From positions 186,001-250,000 of the forward strand of contig NZ_WXVU01000003.1 of the NCBI RefSeq assembly GCF_009900745.1: a DNA stretch of 64,000 bases. Direction: 5' to 3'. The stretch comes from Chryseobacterium sp. c4a (GTDB lineage: Bacteria > Bacteroidota > Bacteroidia > Flavobacteriales > Weeksellaceae). The notes beneath the pieces were generated by a model. That model was not told the origin of the DNA and made no database searches. It saw only the letters and a program-made list of their open reading frames with translations. The position numbers and the translations under genes are program-made. Shown here piece by piece: positions 50,971-61,500 of the stretch (position 1 is the first letter of the stretch; the number at the start of each line of letters is the position of its first letter).

Positions 50971-50991
50971 CACATCAGACGTAAAAAAATT

Positions 50992-52533
50992 ATGGCAAAG
51001 CAAGAAGATGTTTTCAAGAAAGTAATTTCTCACGCTAAAGAATATGGGTTTATTTTCCCTTCGAGTGAGATCTATGATGGTTTATCCGCTGTTTATGATT
51101 ATGGGCAGAACGGGGCTGAACTTAAAAATAATATCAAACAATACTGGTGGAAAGCTATGGTACAGCTTAACGAAAATATTGTGGGTATTGATTCAGCGAT
51201 CCTTATGCACCCAACAACATGGAAGGCATCAGGCCACGTAGACGCTTTCAACGATCCATTGATTGATAATAAGGATTCTAAGAAACGTTTCAGAGCAGAC
51301 GTTTTGGTAGAAGACTATTGTGCTAAAATTGAAGATAAAGAGAATAAAGAAATCGAAAAAGCAGCGAAGAGGTTCGGAGAAGCTTTCGATAAAGACCAGT
51401 TTGTTGCTACGAATCCAAAAATTTTGGAATACAGAGCGAAAAGAGAGGCTATTCTTTCAAGATTGGCAAAGTCTTTAGAAAATGAAGATCTTGCTGATGT
51501 AAAGGCTTTAATTGAAGAACTTGAAATTGCTGACCCTGACACAGGTTCTAAAAACTGGACAGAAGTAAGACAGTTCAACTTAATGTTCGGAACTAAATTA
51601 GGAGCTTCTGCAGACAGTGCTATGGATCTTTACCTAAGACCGGAAACGGCTCAGGGTATTTTTGTGAACTATTTAAATGTTCAGAAAACTTCACGTCACA
51701 GACTTCCTTTCGGTATTGCACAAATCGGTAAGGCGTTCAGAAATGAGATTGTTGCAAGACAGTTTATCTTCAGAATGCGTGAATTCGAACAAATGGAAAT
51801 GCAGTTCTTTGTAGCTCCGGGTACAGAACTTGAATTCTACGAACAATGGAAACAAAAGCGTCTAAACTGGCACTTAGCATTAGGATTAGGGAATGACAAT
51901 TACAGATTCCATGATCATGAGAAATTAGCTCACTATGCGAATGCTGCTGCTGATATTGAATTCAACTTCCCGTTTGGTTTCAAAGAATTGGAAGGAATTC
52001 ACTCAAGAACTGATTTTGACCTTAAGGCTCACGAAAAGTTCTCTGGAAGAAAACTTCAGTTCTTCGATCCTGAAAGAAATGAAAACTATGTTCCTTATGT
52101 AGTGGAAACTTCTGTAGGTTTAGACAGATTATTCTTATCTATCTTCTCACACTGCTTAAAAGACGAAGTTTTGGAAGACGGTTCAGAAAGAACAGTTTTA
52201 TCTTTACCTCCGGCATTAGCCCCAATTAAAGCAGCGATCCTTCCATTGATGAAGAAAGATGGCTTAGCAGAATATGCTGAGAAGATCTTCAACGATCTGA
52301 AGTATGATTTCAACTTATTCTACGAAGAAAAAGATGCGATCGGAAAACGTTACAGAAGACAAGATGCCATTGGTACTCCTTACTGTATCACTGTAGATCA
52401 CGATTCATTGACGGATCATACAGTAACCATCAGAGACAGAGACACCATGCAGCAGGAAAGAGTTCCGGTTTCAGAGTTGAGAAGAATCATTGATGAGAAA
52501 ACCAACTTCAGAAATTTACTTTCTAAAATATAA
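50992..52533 (+). CDS. glyS: Glycine--tRNA ligase
   Basis: A 513-residue single-chain, class II glycyl-tRNA synthetase (alpha2 type). Class II motifs: motif 2 FRNEIVARQFIFRMREFEQMEMQFF and motif 3 GLDRLFLSIF; the glycine-pocket block RPETAQGIFVNY; the C-terminal anticodon-binding domain around LPPALAPIKAAILPL. The start at 50992 (MAKQEDVFKKV) follows the -7 box at 50963-50970. The in-frame ATG at 50812 lies inside the hairpin repeat and translates it, so it is rejected. Followed by a terminator. Confidence 0.97.
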   Translation: MAKQEDVFKKVISHAKEYGFIFPSSEIYDGLSAVYDYGQNGAELKNNIKQYWWKAMVQLNENIVGIDSAILMHPTTWKASGHVDAFNDPLIDNKDSKKRFRADVLVEDYCAKIEDKENKEIEKAAKRFGEAFDKDQFVATNPKILEYRAKREAILSRLAKSLENEDLADVKALIEELEIADPDTGSKNWTEVRQFNLMFGTKLGASADSAMDLYLRPETAQGIFVNYLNVQKTSRHRLPFGIAQIGKAFRNEIVARQFIFRMREFEQMEMQFFVAPGTELEFYEQWKQKRLNWHLALGLGNDNYRFHDHEKLAHYANAAADIEFNFPFGFKELEGIHSRTDFDLKAHEKFSGRKLQFFDPERNENYVPYVVETSVGLDRLFLSIFSHCLKDEVLEDGSERTVLSLPPALAPIKAAILPLMKKDGLAEYAEKIFNDLKYDFNLFYEEKDAIGKRYRRQDAIGTPYCITVDHDSLTDHTVTIRDRDTMQQERVPVSELRRIIDEKTNFRNLLSKI

Positions 52534-52536
52534 AAT

Positions 52537-52566
52537 AAAAGCCTTGATTAAGTCAAGGCTTTTTTG
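52537..52566 (+). terminator. Rho-independent terminator after glyS
   Basis: Stem AAAAGCCTTGA / TCAAGGCTTTT with a 5-base loop and T run. Confidence 0.9.
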
Positions 52567-52653
52567 TTTTTATACAATCTCTCTTATTTCATTTTATATT
52601 GTGTGTTTCTGTCTAAAATTATTTTAAATTTGTTAAAGACCGAATACCAAAAA

Positions 52654-53787
52654 ATGAGAATATTAAAGTACATGATAGGTGGAGCAGCAGCCGGAGCCGC
52701 AGCGGCTTACCTTTTTGGATATGATTATTTATTCAGTGGAATTTCCAAGACTTATCTTAAAGGGAAATCAAGTGCCTTTATTGATGATGGAAACCTGTTC
52801 CCCAGCAATCCTATTATGACAGAGTCTCCAAAACGATGGGAAGAAGACTCCGAATACAATACAAAAGAACTACCTAAAGTTTTAGTTGATGATTTAAAAC
52901 ATTCTAAAACAGCAGCATTTGTAGTCATAAGAGAGGGTAAAATTCTTCATGAACAATATTGGGATGGATACAATCAGCTTTCACAAACCAATTCCTTTTC
53001 CATGGCAAAGGCTGTTACGGTGATGCTTTTGGGAAAGGCTCTGGAAGAAAGACTTATTAGCTCAATTGATGAAAAGCTTTCTGATTTTTATGCTGAGTTT
53101 AAAGAGAAAGCTTTTGGAAATGAAGTAACTCTTAAAAATCTGGCTCAAATGGAATCGGGTCTCGACTGGGATGAAAACTATAATAATCCATTTCTTCCCA
53201 ATGCCAAAGCCTATTATGGAAAAAGCCTTGTAAAAGCTGTATTCTCGAGAAAATTTAAAGAAAAACCAGGAACAAAATTTGAATACCAAAGTGGCTCAAC
53301 ACAGCTACTTGGTTTTGCTCTGAAAAAAGCGTTGAAAAAGCCATTAGCGACTTATCTTTCTGAAAAATTCTGGATTCCACTGGGAATGGAACAAGACGCG
53401 AAATGGAGCACAGATGATCATGGTATAGAAAAAACCTATTGCTGTATTCATTCTAATGCAAGAGACTTCGCTAAACTTGGGCAGTTATTTCTAAATGATG
53501 GTAAATTTGGGAACCAACAGATTCTTAACACAGATTTTATTGAGCGGATGAGAACTCCTACAGAAAAGTCTGAAAACATTTATGGAATGGGACTTTGGAT
53601 CAACCATGATAATCCTATTAAACACTATTATTTCCTAGGACTTCAGGGACAATATATCATTATGGTTCCGGAACACAATATCGTCATTGTAAAGACCGGA
53701 AGCTACGCCAACAATCCTAAAAATGACAGAGGGAGACCCGATCAGGTGAAGTTCCTGGTCAATGAGGTTGTGCAGTTATTTCAATAA
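52654..53787 (+). CDS. Serine hydrolase, beta-lactamase class C-like fold
   Basis: A 377-residue protein with an N-terminal hydrophobic anchor rich in Gly/Ala (about residues 5-22) and a class C beta-lactamase/penicillin-binding-like hydrolase domain. The nucleophile motif SxxK is SMAK (Ser116-Lys119); the second motif is probably Tyr in FEYQSGSTQLLG; GLQGQYIIMVPEHNIVIV is the C-terminal strand region. Proteins of this group are esterases or peptidases rather than antibiotic-hydrolysing enzymes in most cases. The start at 52654 is chosen; the longer frame overlaps the glyS terminator. The next gene begins 5 bases after its stop. Confidence 0.85.
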   Translation: MRILKYMIGGAAAGAAAAYLFGYDYLFSGISKTYLKGKSSAFIDDGNLFPSNPIMTESPKRWEEDSEYNTKELPKVLVDDLKHSKTAAFVVIREGKILHEQYWDGYNQLSQTNSFSMAKAVTVMLLGKALEERLISSIDEKLSDFYAEFKEKAFGNEVTLKNLAQMESGLDWDENYNNPFLPNAKAYYGKSLVKAVFSRKFKEKPGTKFEYQSGSTQLLGFALKKALKKPLATYLSEKFWIPLGMEQDAKWSTDDHGIEKTYCCIHSNARDFAKLGQLFLNDGKFGNQQILNTDFIERMRTPTEKSENIYGMGLWINHDNPIKHYYFLGLQGQYIIMVPEHNIVIVKTGSYANNPKNDRGRPDQVKFLVNEVVQLFQ

Positions 53788-53792
53788 AAAGT

Positions 53793-54395
53793 ATGGAAAA
53801 ATACAGTTCAAAAATAGACACTTATATCGAAAAGTCTCAGGATTTTGCAAAACCAATTCTGAACTATATCCGCGAAACGGTTCATGAATACTGTCCTGAC
53901 GCAGAAGAAACCATGAAATGGAGTTTTCCACATTTTATTTACAAGGGCAAAAATCTCTGCGCTATGGCTTCCTTCAAGCAACACTGTACGTTCGGATTCT
54001 GGCTGGAAAAGGAAATGAAAACCATGCATGAAATCACCCAGGATATTGAGAAGAACTCCATGTTCAGCCTGGGAAAGATTACAAAATTGGAAGATCTTCC
54101 CTCAAAACCTCAGCTGAAAAAGGCTATTAAAGAAGCCATGGAGCTCACGGATATGGGCGTTACTATGAAAAAAGCAGCTCCCTCCAAAACAGAAATAGAA
54201 ATTCCTGATTATTTTCAGTCTGCCTTAGATGCACACAAAAAAGCTTTAGAAGTTTTCCAGAAAGCCTCCCCATCATTCAGAAAAGAATACATCACATGGA
54301 TTACTGAAGCTAAGACTGAAGCTACCAGAAATAAAAGAATGGAACAAGCTTTGGAATGGATTGGAGAAGGCAAAGGAAGAAACTGGAAGTATTAA
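53793..54395 (+). CDS. YdeI/OmpD-associated family protein (DUF1801-like)
   Basis: A 200-residue soluble protein. The N-terminal DUF1801-like part has ILNYIRETVHEYCPDAEETMKWSFPHFIYKGKNLCAMASFKQHCTFGFW; the C-terminal OmdA-type part has IPDYFQSALDAHKKALEVFQKASPSFRKEYITWITEAKTEATRNKRMEQALEWIGEGK. The combination matches the YdeI/OmpD-associated family, whose function is poorly known. It is coupled to the serine hydrolase by a 5-base gap. Confidence 0.88.
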   Translation: MEKYSSKIDTYIEKSQDFAKPILNYIRETVHEYCPDAEETMKWSFPHFIYKGKNLCAMASFKQHCTFGFWLEKEMKTMHEITQDIEKNSMFSLGKITKLEDLPSKPQLKKAIKEAMELTDMGVTMKKAAPSKTEIEIPDYFQSALDAHKKALEVFQKASPSFRKEYITWITEAKTEATRNKRMEQALEWIGEGKGRNWKY

Positions 54396-54458
54396 AGAAA
54401 ATGATCTAAATTATTCTTTAATCCGGAACTTAAAAACATTACCCATTATAGAAAAATT

Positions 54459-54483
54459 AAAGCCCCAAAATTGGGGCTTTATT
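54459..54483. terminator. Bidirectional terminator
   Basis: Stem AAAGCCCCAA / TTGGGGCTTT (54459-54480 approximately). On the minus strand it is followed by TTTAATTTTTC, so it ends the RHS/immunity operon, and on the plus strand the YdeI transcript. Confidence 0.8.
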
Positions 54484-54508
54484 AGTTATGATATGATAAA
54501 AGTTGTTT

Positions 54509-54890
54509 TTATCCATTAGCAGTCATATCCATCTCTTTGTTCAAATTTGTTGGCATTTCACCATATAATTTAAAAATAAAAATGAATACTTGTTTTATAA
54601 GTTATCGCTAATTCGAACATTTTAATTAGATCTGCCACTCCGTTAGAAGTTTTTTGTAGTTCAACATAAGCGTTCAAAATATCATTTAAATCAGTAATAT
54701 GTTCATCTTCAAAATCATCAATATTACTATTTGTTATTTCATTGATTAATGAGAAAACTCCTTCCTCCCATAATTTTTCAAATTCTTCATCTGTTAAATT
54801 CAATTCTACAACTTGTTCGGGGGTTGCAGTATCATAATCTAGTGCAATTTCAGCTTCTTTATCCTTTGGAACAATTATTAATTTTGACAT
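54509..54890 (-). CDS. Putative immunity protein of the RHS toxin, probably frameshifted near the C terminus
   Basis: An acidic protein, 106 residues as read, from ATG 54890 to TAA at 54570, beginning 6 bases after the RHS toxin gene. The position and charge (DEEFEKLWEEGVFSL, DDFEDEHITDLNDIL) fit a cognate immunity protein; no family recognised. Dropping one A from the AAAA run at 54596-54593 continues the protein as ..AITYKQVFIFIFKLYGE.. to a natural end MTANG at 54509. That gives 126 residues, 26 bases before the operon terminator. The 382-base span equals 127 codons plus one base. So the present stop at 54570 probably reflects a 1-base insertion, a sequencing error, or slippage. Confidence 0.6.
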
Positions 54891-54896
54891 ATTTAA

Positions 54897-57800
54897 TTAA
54901 TCTATATTATTAAAATGAGTTACTTGATTATATTCACTTTGACTTCTTCCTACTGTTCTTCCTCCTTCTATTTTATTATTGGGTATATTTCCTTCCATAT
55001 CTAAATAATTTCTCTTACCTGATAGATTTGTGTTCTCAACTCTAAAATAGTTTCCATTATTGTCATAGACTACCTGTATTCCCGATTCAGAATTAGTATA
55101 AATTGTTTTTCCTTTTGCATTTGTAACCCCTTTTGCTTCAGGAGCAAATTGTTGAATTGCTTCTGATAAACTAGCACTTTCCCACTGAGAAGAATATTGT
55201 GCTGCTCTTTGCGCTCCTCCACCTCCTGAAACTTTACTCATTTGCGATCTCGAAAGTCGAGATCCTTCTAAAGAAGCAGTACCTGTTTCAGTTGTGGCCA
55301 CTTTTCCTCCTACTTTATGGGTAACTACCACAGCTGCAACCATCACAGTTGCAGATCCTATAGCTTCAGGATTTCCCTTTAGCACACCCTTTCCTGTATG
55401 AATAATTGTTTTTGCCCCAGATACTTCAGCTGCTATACTACCAATTTGTTTACCTGCTCCTGCTAATCCTCCTTTTTGATAAGCTTTATAGGTCTTAAAT
55501 ACATTTACAGTTCCTTCAAGTACACCATTAATAGGGTTTGCCGATTGTATACCTCCTACAACTAGTCCTTTTGTAGCATTCCAAGCTCCTCTACCAAAAG
55601 CTTTTACATCATTCCAACTGCAACATCTTTTTGCCTCCCTGCCATCAGGGTCAATAAACATAATAGGATTATCATAAGCATACGTATAAGGATTCCATCT
55701 TCTGGAAGTTTCCGCTAGTGGATCAATTACCCCCCATCTACCTAAATCAGGCATATACATCCTTGCTCCATAATCATACATTCCTGTTTCCTGGAGCTCT
55801 TTGCTATTATATTTATAATTGTAGTTTATACCATACTCTCCCAATAATGAACTACCTCCATTATACCCTTCATGTTTTAATCCAAATGGATAATAGTTTG
55901 TTTCTTCAATAAGGTGTCTTCCTCCACCTTTTCCTGCTTTCAAACTATATCTGGTATTTCCCAGATGATCTTTCAGGTTATAGAAATACTCACCTCTTTC
56001 AAAGTTATAAAATCCTTCGGATGTTGGATAGAATTTAAGAATATATCCACTATCATAGCTATTTTGAGCTGTATTCATTTTGCTATACTGCCTTTCATAC
56101 TGAAATCCGTCAAGATAATCAGTTTCTGAGAACTGCTGACCATAAGGACTGATCTCATCGACTCTTTTTGCATATTTTACTCCATCAGCCCTGTATTTAT
56201 ATGAATGCAGCTTTCCTTCATTCATAGATGGAGTAAAGCCTTTAACGACTGCATCAACAGTAGTTGGTAAATCTAAAAAATTGTACTTAATATTTTTTAT
56301 CTTTTTATCCAAATGGTTTGTCATATTACCATTCGCATCATAACCTATAATATTTCCTCCTGCTGGATACCCTGAAGGATTCATCCTATTGTCGGTTATT
56401 TTAATAAGCTTATTTGAACTATCCTGCTTTTCATATTCATATACCAATTCATCAATCTGCATGGGTGTATTCTGTCCTGCAGGTGGATTTGTAAACCTGT
56501 TTAGCGTCTTAATATTCCCATTAAGATCATACGTTAATGTTTCATCATAAAAATGATTATGAGTATTGGATGCTAAATCTGGAGTAAGATAAATTCCCTG
56601 GGTAAGCCTATTCAGACCATCATATTTATAATCGTATCTTCTATAAATACCATCCCCTAAAGCTGTTTTCCAGTCTACTTCAGAAATATTACCATTATAA
56701 ACAGGATTTCCATAAGTAGGATCTTCAGGGTTCTGATACTTAATTTTCATTCCAAAAATCTTGTATCCTAAATTGGAAGGGTCATTAATGGAGGTCATCC
56801 AACCTTGAATATTATACCCATAATCTATAGATTGCAGAGCATTTCCGTCGTCATCTTTACCAATTTTTTTATTGACTAATTGCCCTTGCTCATTATAGCT
56901 GTTAATGCTTAGTGGCTCTTCCTGAGTATTATTAACTTTATGACTATGAGAAATTAATCTATTCTGATGATCATATTGAAATTTTTCTACTATTTTAACT
57001 TCTGAATCATTCAATGTCCTTTTATGGAACGTATGGGATTCTTTAACAACACCAGCAAAATCTAATAATGATTCCGTTCTCGTTTGCCCTCCTAAATAAT
57101 TAATAGAATAAGTTGCTATATTTCGACCTTTTTGGTCATACCAATTATATTTTTTTGTCCAGTTATCATCTTCTATATTCTTCACATAGGAAGCCACCAA
57201 TAGGTCTTTGGTATTTTTCTCTCCTTGGATATCTTTTAAAACAAGCTGCTCCGTATTGATGATATAAGATGGAGCTGTAACTCCTATAGGCAGAGATGGA
57301 TAAGTGTCATAATATTTTACACTTAAAATAGTCATGCTTCCCGTTGGAAAAGCATTTTTAGTGTAATAAACATCCATCCCATTTAACGTAAAAGGAGTAG
57401 TACTTCTTGATTCGTTATTTCCAGGATTTGCAGTCATATTGTTGATAGCTGTCTGCATGGCAGCCCTCGTAGCTGAATTAGCAAAAAATCCTGTATATAC
57501 AACTCTTCCAAACTGATCATACTTGGTAAACAACCAGCCTTTTTTTGTAAAATTATTGGTTGTACTTCCTAACACAGCATCTTGAGTTAATATAACCCTA
57601 TCCTGTTTATCATATACCATTAATTCCCAGCCTTTACCTGGTAATTTCTTCTCTACCAACCTGCCCTTTCCGTCATAACGATACTGGTAGTAAAGATTCT
57701 CTACTGTTACAGATTCTACTGTAGGAGCAGATGCTAAAGGAGGGATTACAAATGCCAATTGGTCATATTCATTATAAACATAATAGGTATCGGCATTTTC

Positions 57801-58466
57801 AGAGGCATTTAAAACTTTTCTCGATAACAAGAGCTGCCCTTCTCCATTTTTAAATTCAATGGTTTTATTCCCGTCTTCATCAGTAATGGTATTCTTGTAC
57901 AACTGTGAAGCCTGAAAATATTGAAGAAGCTGTACAGAAGTTTGGGTTCTTCCATCAATCCATGTTGTAGAAGTTTCATATTTTCTTACATAGTCCTCCC
58001 AAATATTGGTATTATAGTCATATTTTACTGGTTTATTACTCCAGTCATTTCCAATTTTGATTTGCTGTTGAATTCTATCAAATGGAGACGCTTCTATAAC
58101 CTTTTCTGAAAATATTTTTTCTCCCCCATAAATTGCTGAAGCATTTCCCAGTGGAGAAGTGTAAATAGCACCATCCTGAGTCTGAGATTGGGGAACAGGT
58201 AGAAAGTCTTTTACCAATCTCCCAAATTGATCATATTCAATATGAGAAACCACATCTTTACCTTGTGGTGAAGATTTTACAGTGATTATCTGTTTTGGCC
58301 TCCCCAATCCATCAAAATATTCAACATTTCGCAATTGTTTTGCATCGGATTTTGTAGTGGTTACAGGCTCAAGATAAGTTCTGGTTTGTTTATAAGTTTC
58401 TGTATTAGTTTGCGCACAGTATATTCCTGATATGAATAACCCAACGATTAGAGCTCTTATCATCAA
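54897..58466 (-). CDS. RHS-repeat protein (DUF6443 type) with C-terminal toxin domain
   Basis: A 1189-residue exported protein (signal peptide about 1-18). A DUF6443-like region (residues about 25-160: GLGRPKQIITV, VSHIEYDQFGRLVKDFLPVP) is followed by YD/RHS repeats and the core ending TGMYDYGARMYMPDLGRWGV, NPYTYAYDNP, DPDG at 939-942. Beyond the core, 247 variable residues: a Gly/Ala/Val-rich spacer to about 1060, then a compact domain (about 1099-1189) with GIQVVYDNNGNYFRVENT, NYLDMEGNIPNN and a final THFNNID. That ending looks like a polymorphic toxin domain, exact class unknown. A small acidic gene follows at once, as expected for immunity. Confidence 0.88.
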   Translation of the reverse strand: MMIRALIVGLFISGIYCAQTNTETYKQTRTYLEPVTTTKSDAKQLRNVEYFDGLGRPKQIITVKSSPQGKDVVSHIEYDQFGRLVKDFLPVPQSQTQDGAIYTSPLGNASAIYGGEKIFSEKVIEASPFDRIQQQIKIGNDWSNKPVKYDYNTNIWEDYVRKYETSTTWIDGRTQTSVQLLQYFQASQLYKNTITDEDGNKTIEFKNGEGQLLLSRKVLNASENADTYYVYNEYDQLAFVIPPLASAPTVESVTVENLYYQYRYDGKGRLVEKKLPGKGWELMVYDKQDRVILTQDAVLGSTTNNFTKKGWLFTKYDQFGRVVYTGFFANSATRAAMQTAINNMTANPGNNESRSTTPFTLNGMDVYYTKNAFPTGSMTILSVKYYDTYPSLPIGVTAPSYIINTEQLVLKDIQGEKNTKDLLVASYVKNIEDDNWTKKYNWYDQKGRNIATYSINYLGGQTRTESLLDFAGVVKESHTFHKRTLNDSEVKIVEKFQYDHQNRLISHSHKVNNTQEEPLSINSYNEQGQLVNKKIGKDDDGNALQSIDYGYNIQGWMTSINDPSNLGYKIFGMKIKYQNPEDPTYGNPVYNGNISEVDWKTALGDGIYRRYDYKYDGLNRLTQGIYLTPDLASNTHNHFYDETLTYDLNGNIKTLNRFTNPPAGQNTPMQIDELVYEYEKQDSSNKLIKITDNRMNPSGYPAGGNIIGYDANGNMTNHLDKKIKNIKYNFLDLPTTVDAVVKGFTPSMNEGKLHSYKYRADGVKYAKRVDEISPYGQQFSETDYLDGFQYERQYSKMNTAQNSYDSGYILKFYPTSEGFYNFERGEYFYNLKDHLGNTRYSLKAGKGGGRHLIEETNYYPFGLKHEGYNGGSSLLGEYGINYNYKYNSKELQETGMYDYGARMYMPDLGRWGVIDPLAETSRRWNPYTYAYDNPIMFIDPDGREAKRCCSWNDVKAFGRGAWNATKGLVVGGIQSANPINGVLEGTVNVFKTYKAYQKGGLAGAGKQIGSIAAEVSGAKTIIHTGKGVLKGNPEAIGSATVMVAAVVVTHKVGGKVATTETGTASLEGSRLSRSQMSKVSGGGGAQRAAQYSSQWESASLSEAIQQFAPEAKGVTNAKGKTIYTNSESGIQVVYDNNGNYFRVENTNLSGKRNYLDMEGNIPNNKIEGGRTVGRSQSEYNQVTHFNNID

Positions 58467-58522
58467 TTAATTACTTTTTTTTGTTTTTAATTTTAAACAT
58501 TCTCATTATAGATAAATCTTAA

Positions 58523-61500
58523 TTATTCGAAAGGAATTTTAAAAGATAAAGTGACACCTTCATTAGGTGTAACATTCTTAAATATCCCCCACCAACTAGC
58601 ATAAATATCTCCATTACTATCTATAGATATCAACCAGTCCCCATCTCTATAAGATTTGAAAGTCCTAGGTTTACAGATTCCTTTAATTTGTCCAATTTTT
58701 TGATTCCCTTGACCAATAGCTCCCCAATTATGATTTGTGGTATTAAAGCGTATCAAACCTACATAGCTATCATAATTATTATAATATACTCTATTAAAAA
58801 AATAAGAAGAATTATCATAAAAACGAGAGTCTGTCGAAATAGTACAATCGTAAGGTTTGTTTGTACAAGCTCCATAGGTATCCGCTGCTTTTTGCCCCCA
58901 TTCATTAATATCCTTCTCAGCCAATGGTTCAACCTCTCCTTGTTTGAAAGAAATATAACTTCCTTGTGGAACAATATAATTGTAAGGGATCGCATCCTGA
59001 TAAAATTTACAGTTATTTCCTACAAACGTTTTACTCCTCTCTGCATTAAAATATTTTAAAGATTCTTTATAATTATAATTATATTCCTTAAGAATATTTT
59101 TATCCTCATTGAGAATTCGGGAAGGTCTGGATAAAGTATCATATTCATAAGATTCTTTGATTCCGGAAGGCTGAATAACAGTCTTTATACCAACCAGTGG
59201 ATCATAGACATACCCGGTAATTTTAAAATCTTTGAGTGCAGGATTATTTTTAAATTCATTAAGTGCAGAAGCAAAGCTTTCTTCAGAATAAATATCTTTA
59301 TCCAGATTTGATTTTTTTACAATATCCAATTGAAGATAAGAATCCATAGAACTGGGATCCAGATTAAACGCTGTCATTACCTGGCTATAGGTAGCACCCA
59401 CAACTTCAACAATAGGCAACGTTTGATGATAACCATACAATACAGTTGTTGGAATACTATTACCACCTTTAGACTGTAAAAGATTCCCTACCTTATCATA
59501 AAGCTCATAACTCATTTTATCTTCAACTTCCGCTGATGAAGGATTATCAGAAGAAAAATTGGAATTCAACAATGATTTACGGATCTTTCCAATTTTCAAG
59601 AGATTATATGAAAAAGCATCCTTTATATACTGATATTCCATAAGCTCAGTTTTTCCTTTAGTATTCGTTTCTATTTCAATAACAGGATTTACCAGATGAT
59701 TATCTGTCATATATTTATAAGTAGAAAATTTTCCTCCAACCAAATCATTATCTGCAGGGCAATTCCCCGAAGAACAGCTATTTCTTACCAGATCATGGGC
59801 ATACAATAATTTGGAAATCTTTTTTTCTCCATTAGCAGATGTGTTCGTGGTAACATCCCATGGAGTAGGAAGATATTCCGTTGTTTCTATAGCATAAGGA
59901 TGCCAGTATTTACTTAAAGTATTATACTTGATATATTTTTTTGTTTCTAAAAAGCTAGGGGAATTAGGATTTACTAATTCTATGGTTCTTATGGAAGATG
60001 GTAAATAAGGAATAACTGGCTGGTATTGATAAAACCCATAATAATCACGGTGTCCATTATAGGCTTGCCAAATACGGTTGTCTGACTCAATATAAAATCT
60101 ATCATCACTAATTCTACAATCATTACAATTTTCTGAGTATTGTTTTATAGGATTGGCATTATTCAAAAAATTAGTATACTTAATATATTGAGTAAAAACA
60201 GGAACATTATTAGCATCATAGCTCACCTTCTTATAAAGCTTTCCTCTCTCATGGTTTTTATTCACCATCATTGGGATCCAAGCTTTATAAATATCTGTAG
60301 GTGTATTGTAATATACCTTAGTGGCTATTGAATCGGGGTTAGTAATGATATCTGTAAAATAATATTCATTTTTTTCTTTTCCTTCAATTTCTTCTGTAAC
60401 CTTACTATACCTAATTTCGGAATCGTATCCACCTCTATTTCCGGTAGTTGTATATGCCACATTATCCTGCAGCCATCCACCACTTGTCGAGAACTTAGAA
60501 CTAATTGGATTGAATGTTGAGATTCCAGACGATTTTCCATCATCATTTTTATAAGAATACTTAGTTATTTGTGGCTGTGCACTAGTATTATCAAAAGTTG
60601 TTATTTTTTTTATCCTACGACCAGCCTTTCTTTCGACATTCTTCAAGATATTCTGTGCACCATAGTTCCCATAAATAAAATCATTACTTTTTGAAATATC
60701 ACCATCTTCATACTCAAATTCTTTTCTTCCTCCGGCAGGATATCGAATACTTGTAATTCCCCCCCAGCCATATTCAAAACCATACTCTTCACCATTATTC
60801 GTTATAAATACAGGAGTTAGTGATCTTTTATTATAATTAAATTCTATATTTCTGATTACTTTATTGTTTTTATCTTTCAGGAGTAACTTTTTAACCCTTC
60901 CTACCGTGTGATATGAATTGGGGGTCTTCTGTCTTTCATGGAAGAACTTTAGTGCGTCGTAATCAATTCTATCATGAAAAAGGGACAATGTTCCATAGTC
61001 CGAAATCTTTATAGAATCCAGTATGGCTAGCTTCTGAAAAATTTCAGTAGTAGATCTATCAGCAAAAATTGGCTGCTGTCCGGCAACATTTGTTGACATA
61101 CTATTAAACTCTCCTGACAAATCCATATCCATATACAGGTTATTACTTTTTAATATATTTACATCTGGCATTGCTGTTGGATAATCTGCGTTTATATATT
61201 CTAATCCGTTAGTAAATGGATCTAAAATAGACTTATTACCATTAGCATAAAATGCTTCCAGAACTCTTCCATTAGAAAGCTTTACTTTTTTAAGATAAAA
61301 TGCTGAAATATAATTTACACGTTTATTAGTATAATAGTCCTCCGTTTGAGTATAAGATCCATTATCATACGAGTAAGAGTAAGTGTGCTTAGTTTTTCCA
61401 TAATACACATCCGTTGAGTTAAAATCCCCCCCGAAATAATATTCATTTCCTTTATCATCTTTTATAAGTATTTCTGGAAACTCCATGAGGGGCTCGGTAG

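Noticed and set aside
50812..50991. An N-terminal extension of glyS starting at ATG 50812
   Set aside because: It translates the hairpin repeat and lies upstream of the likely glyS promoter; the family N terminus begins at 50992.
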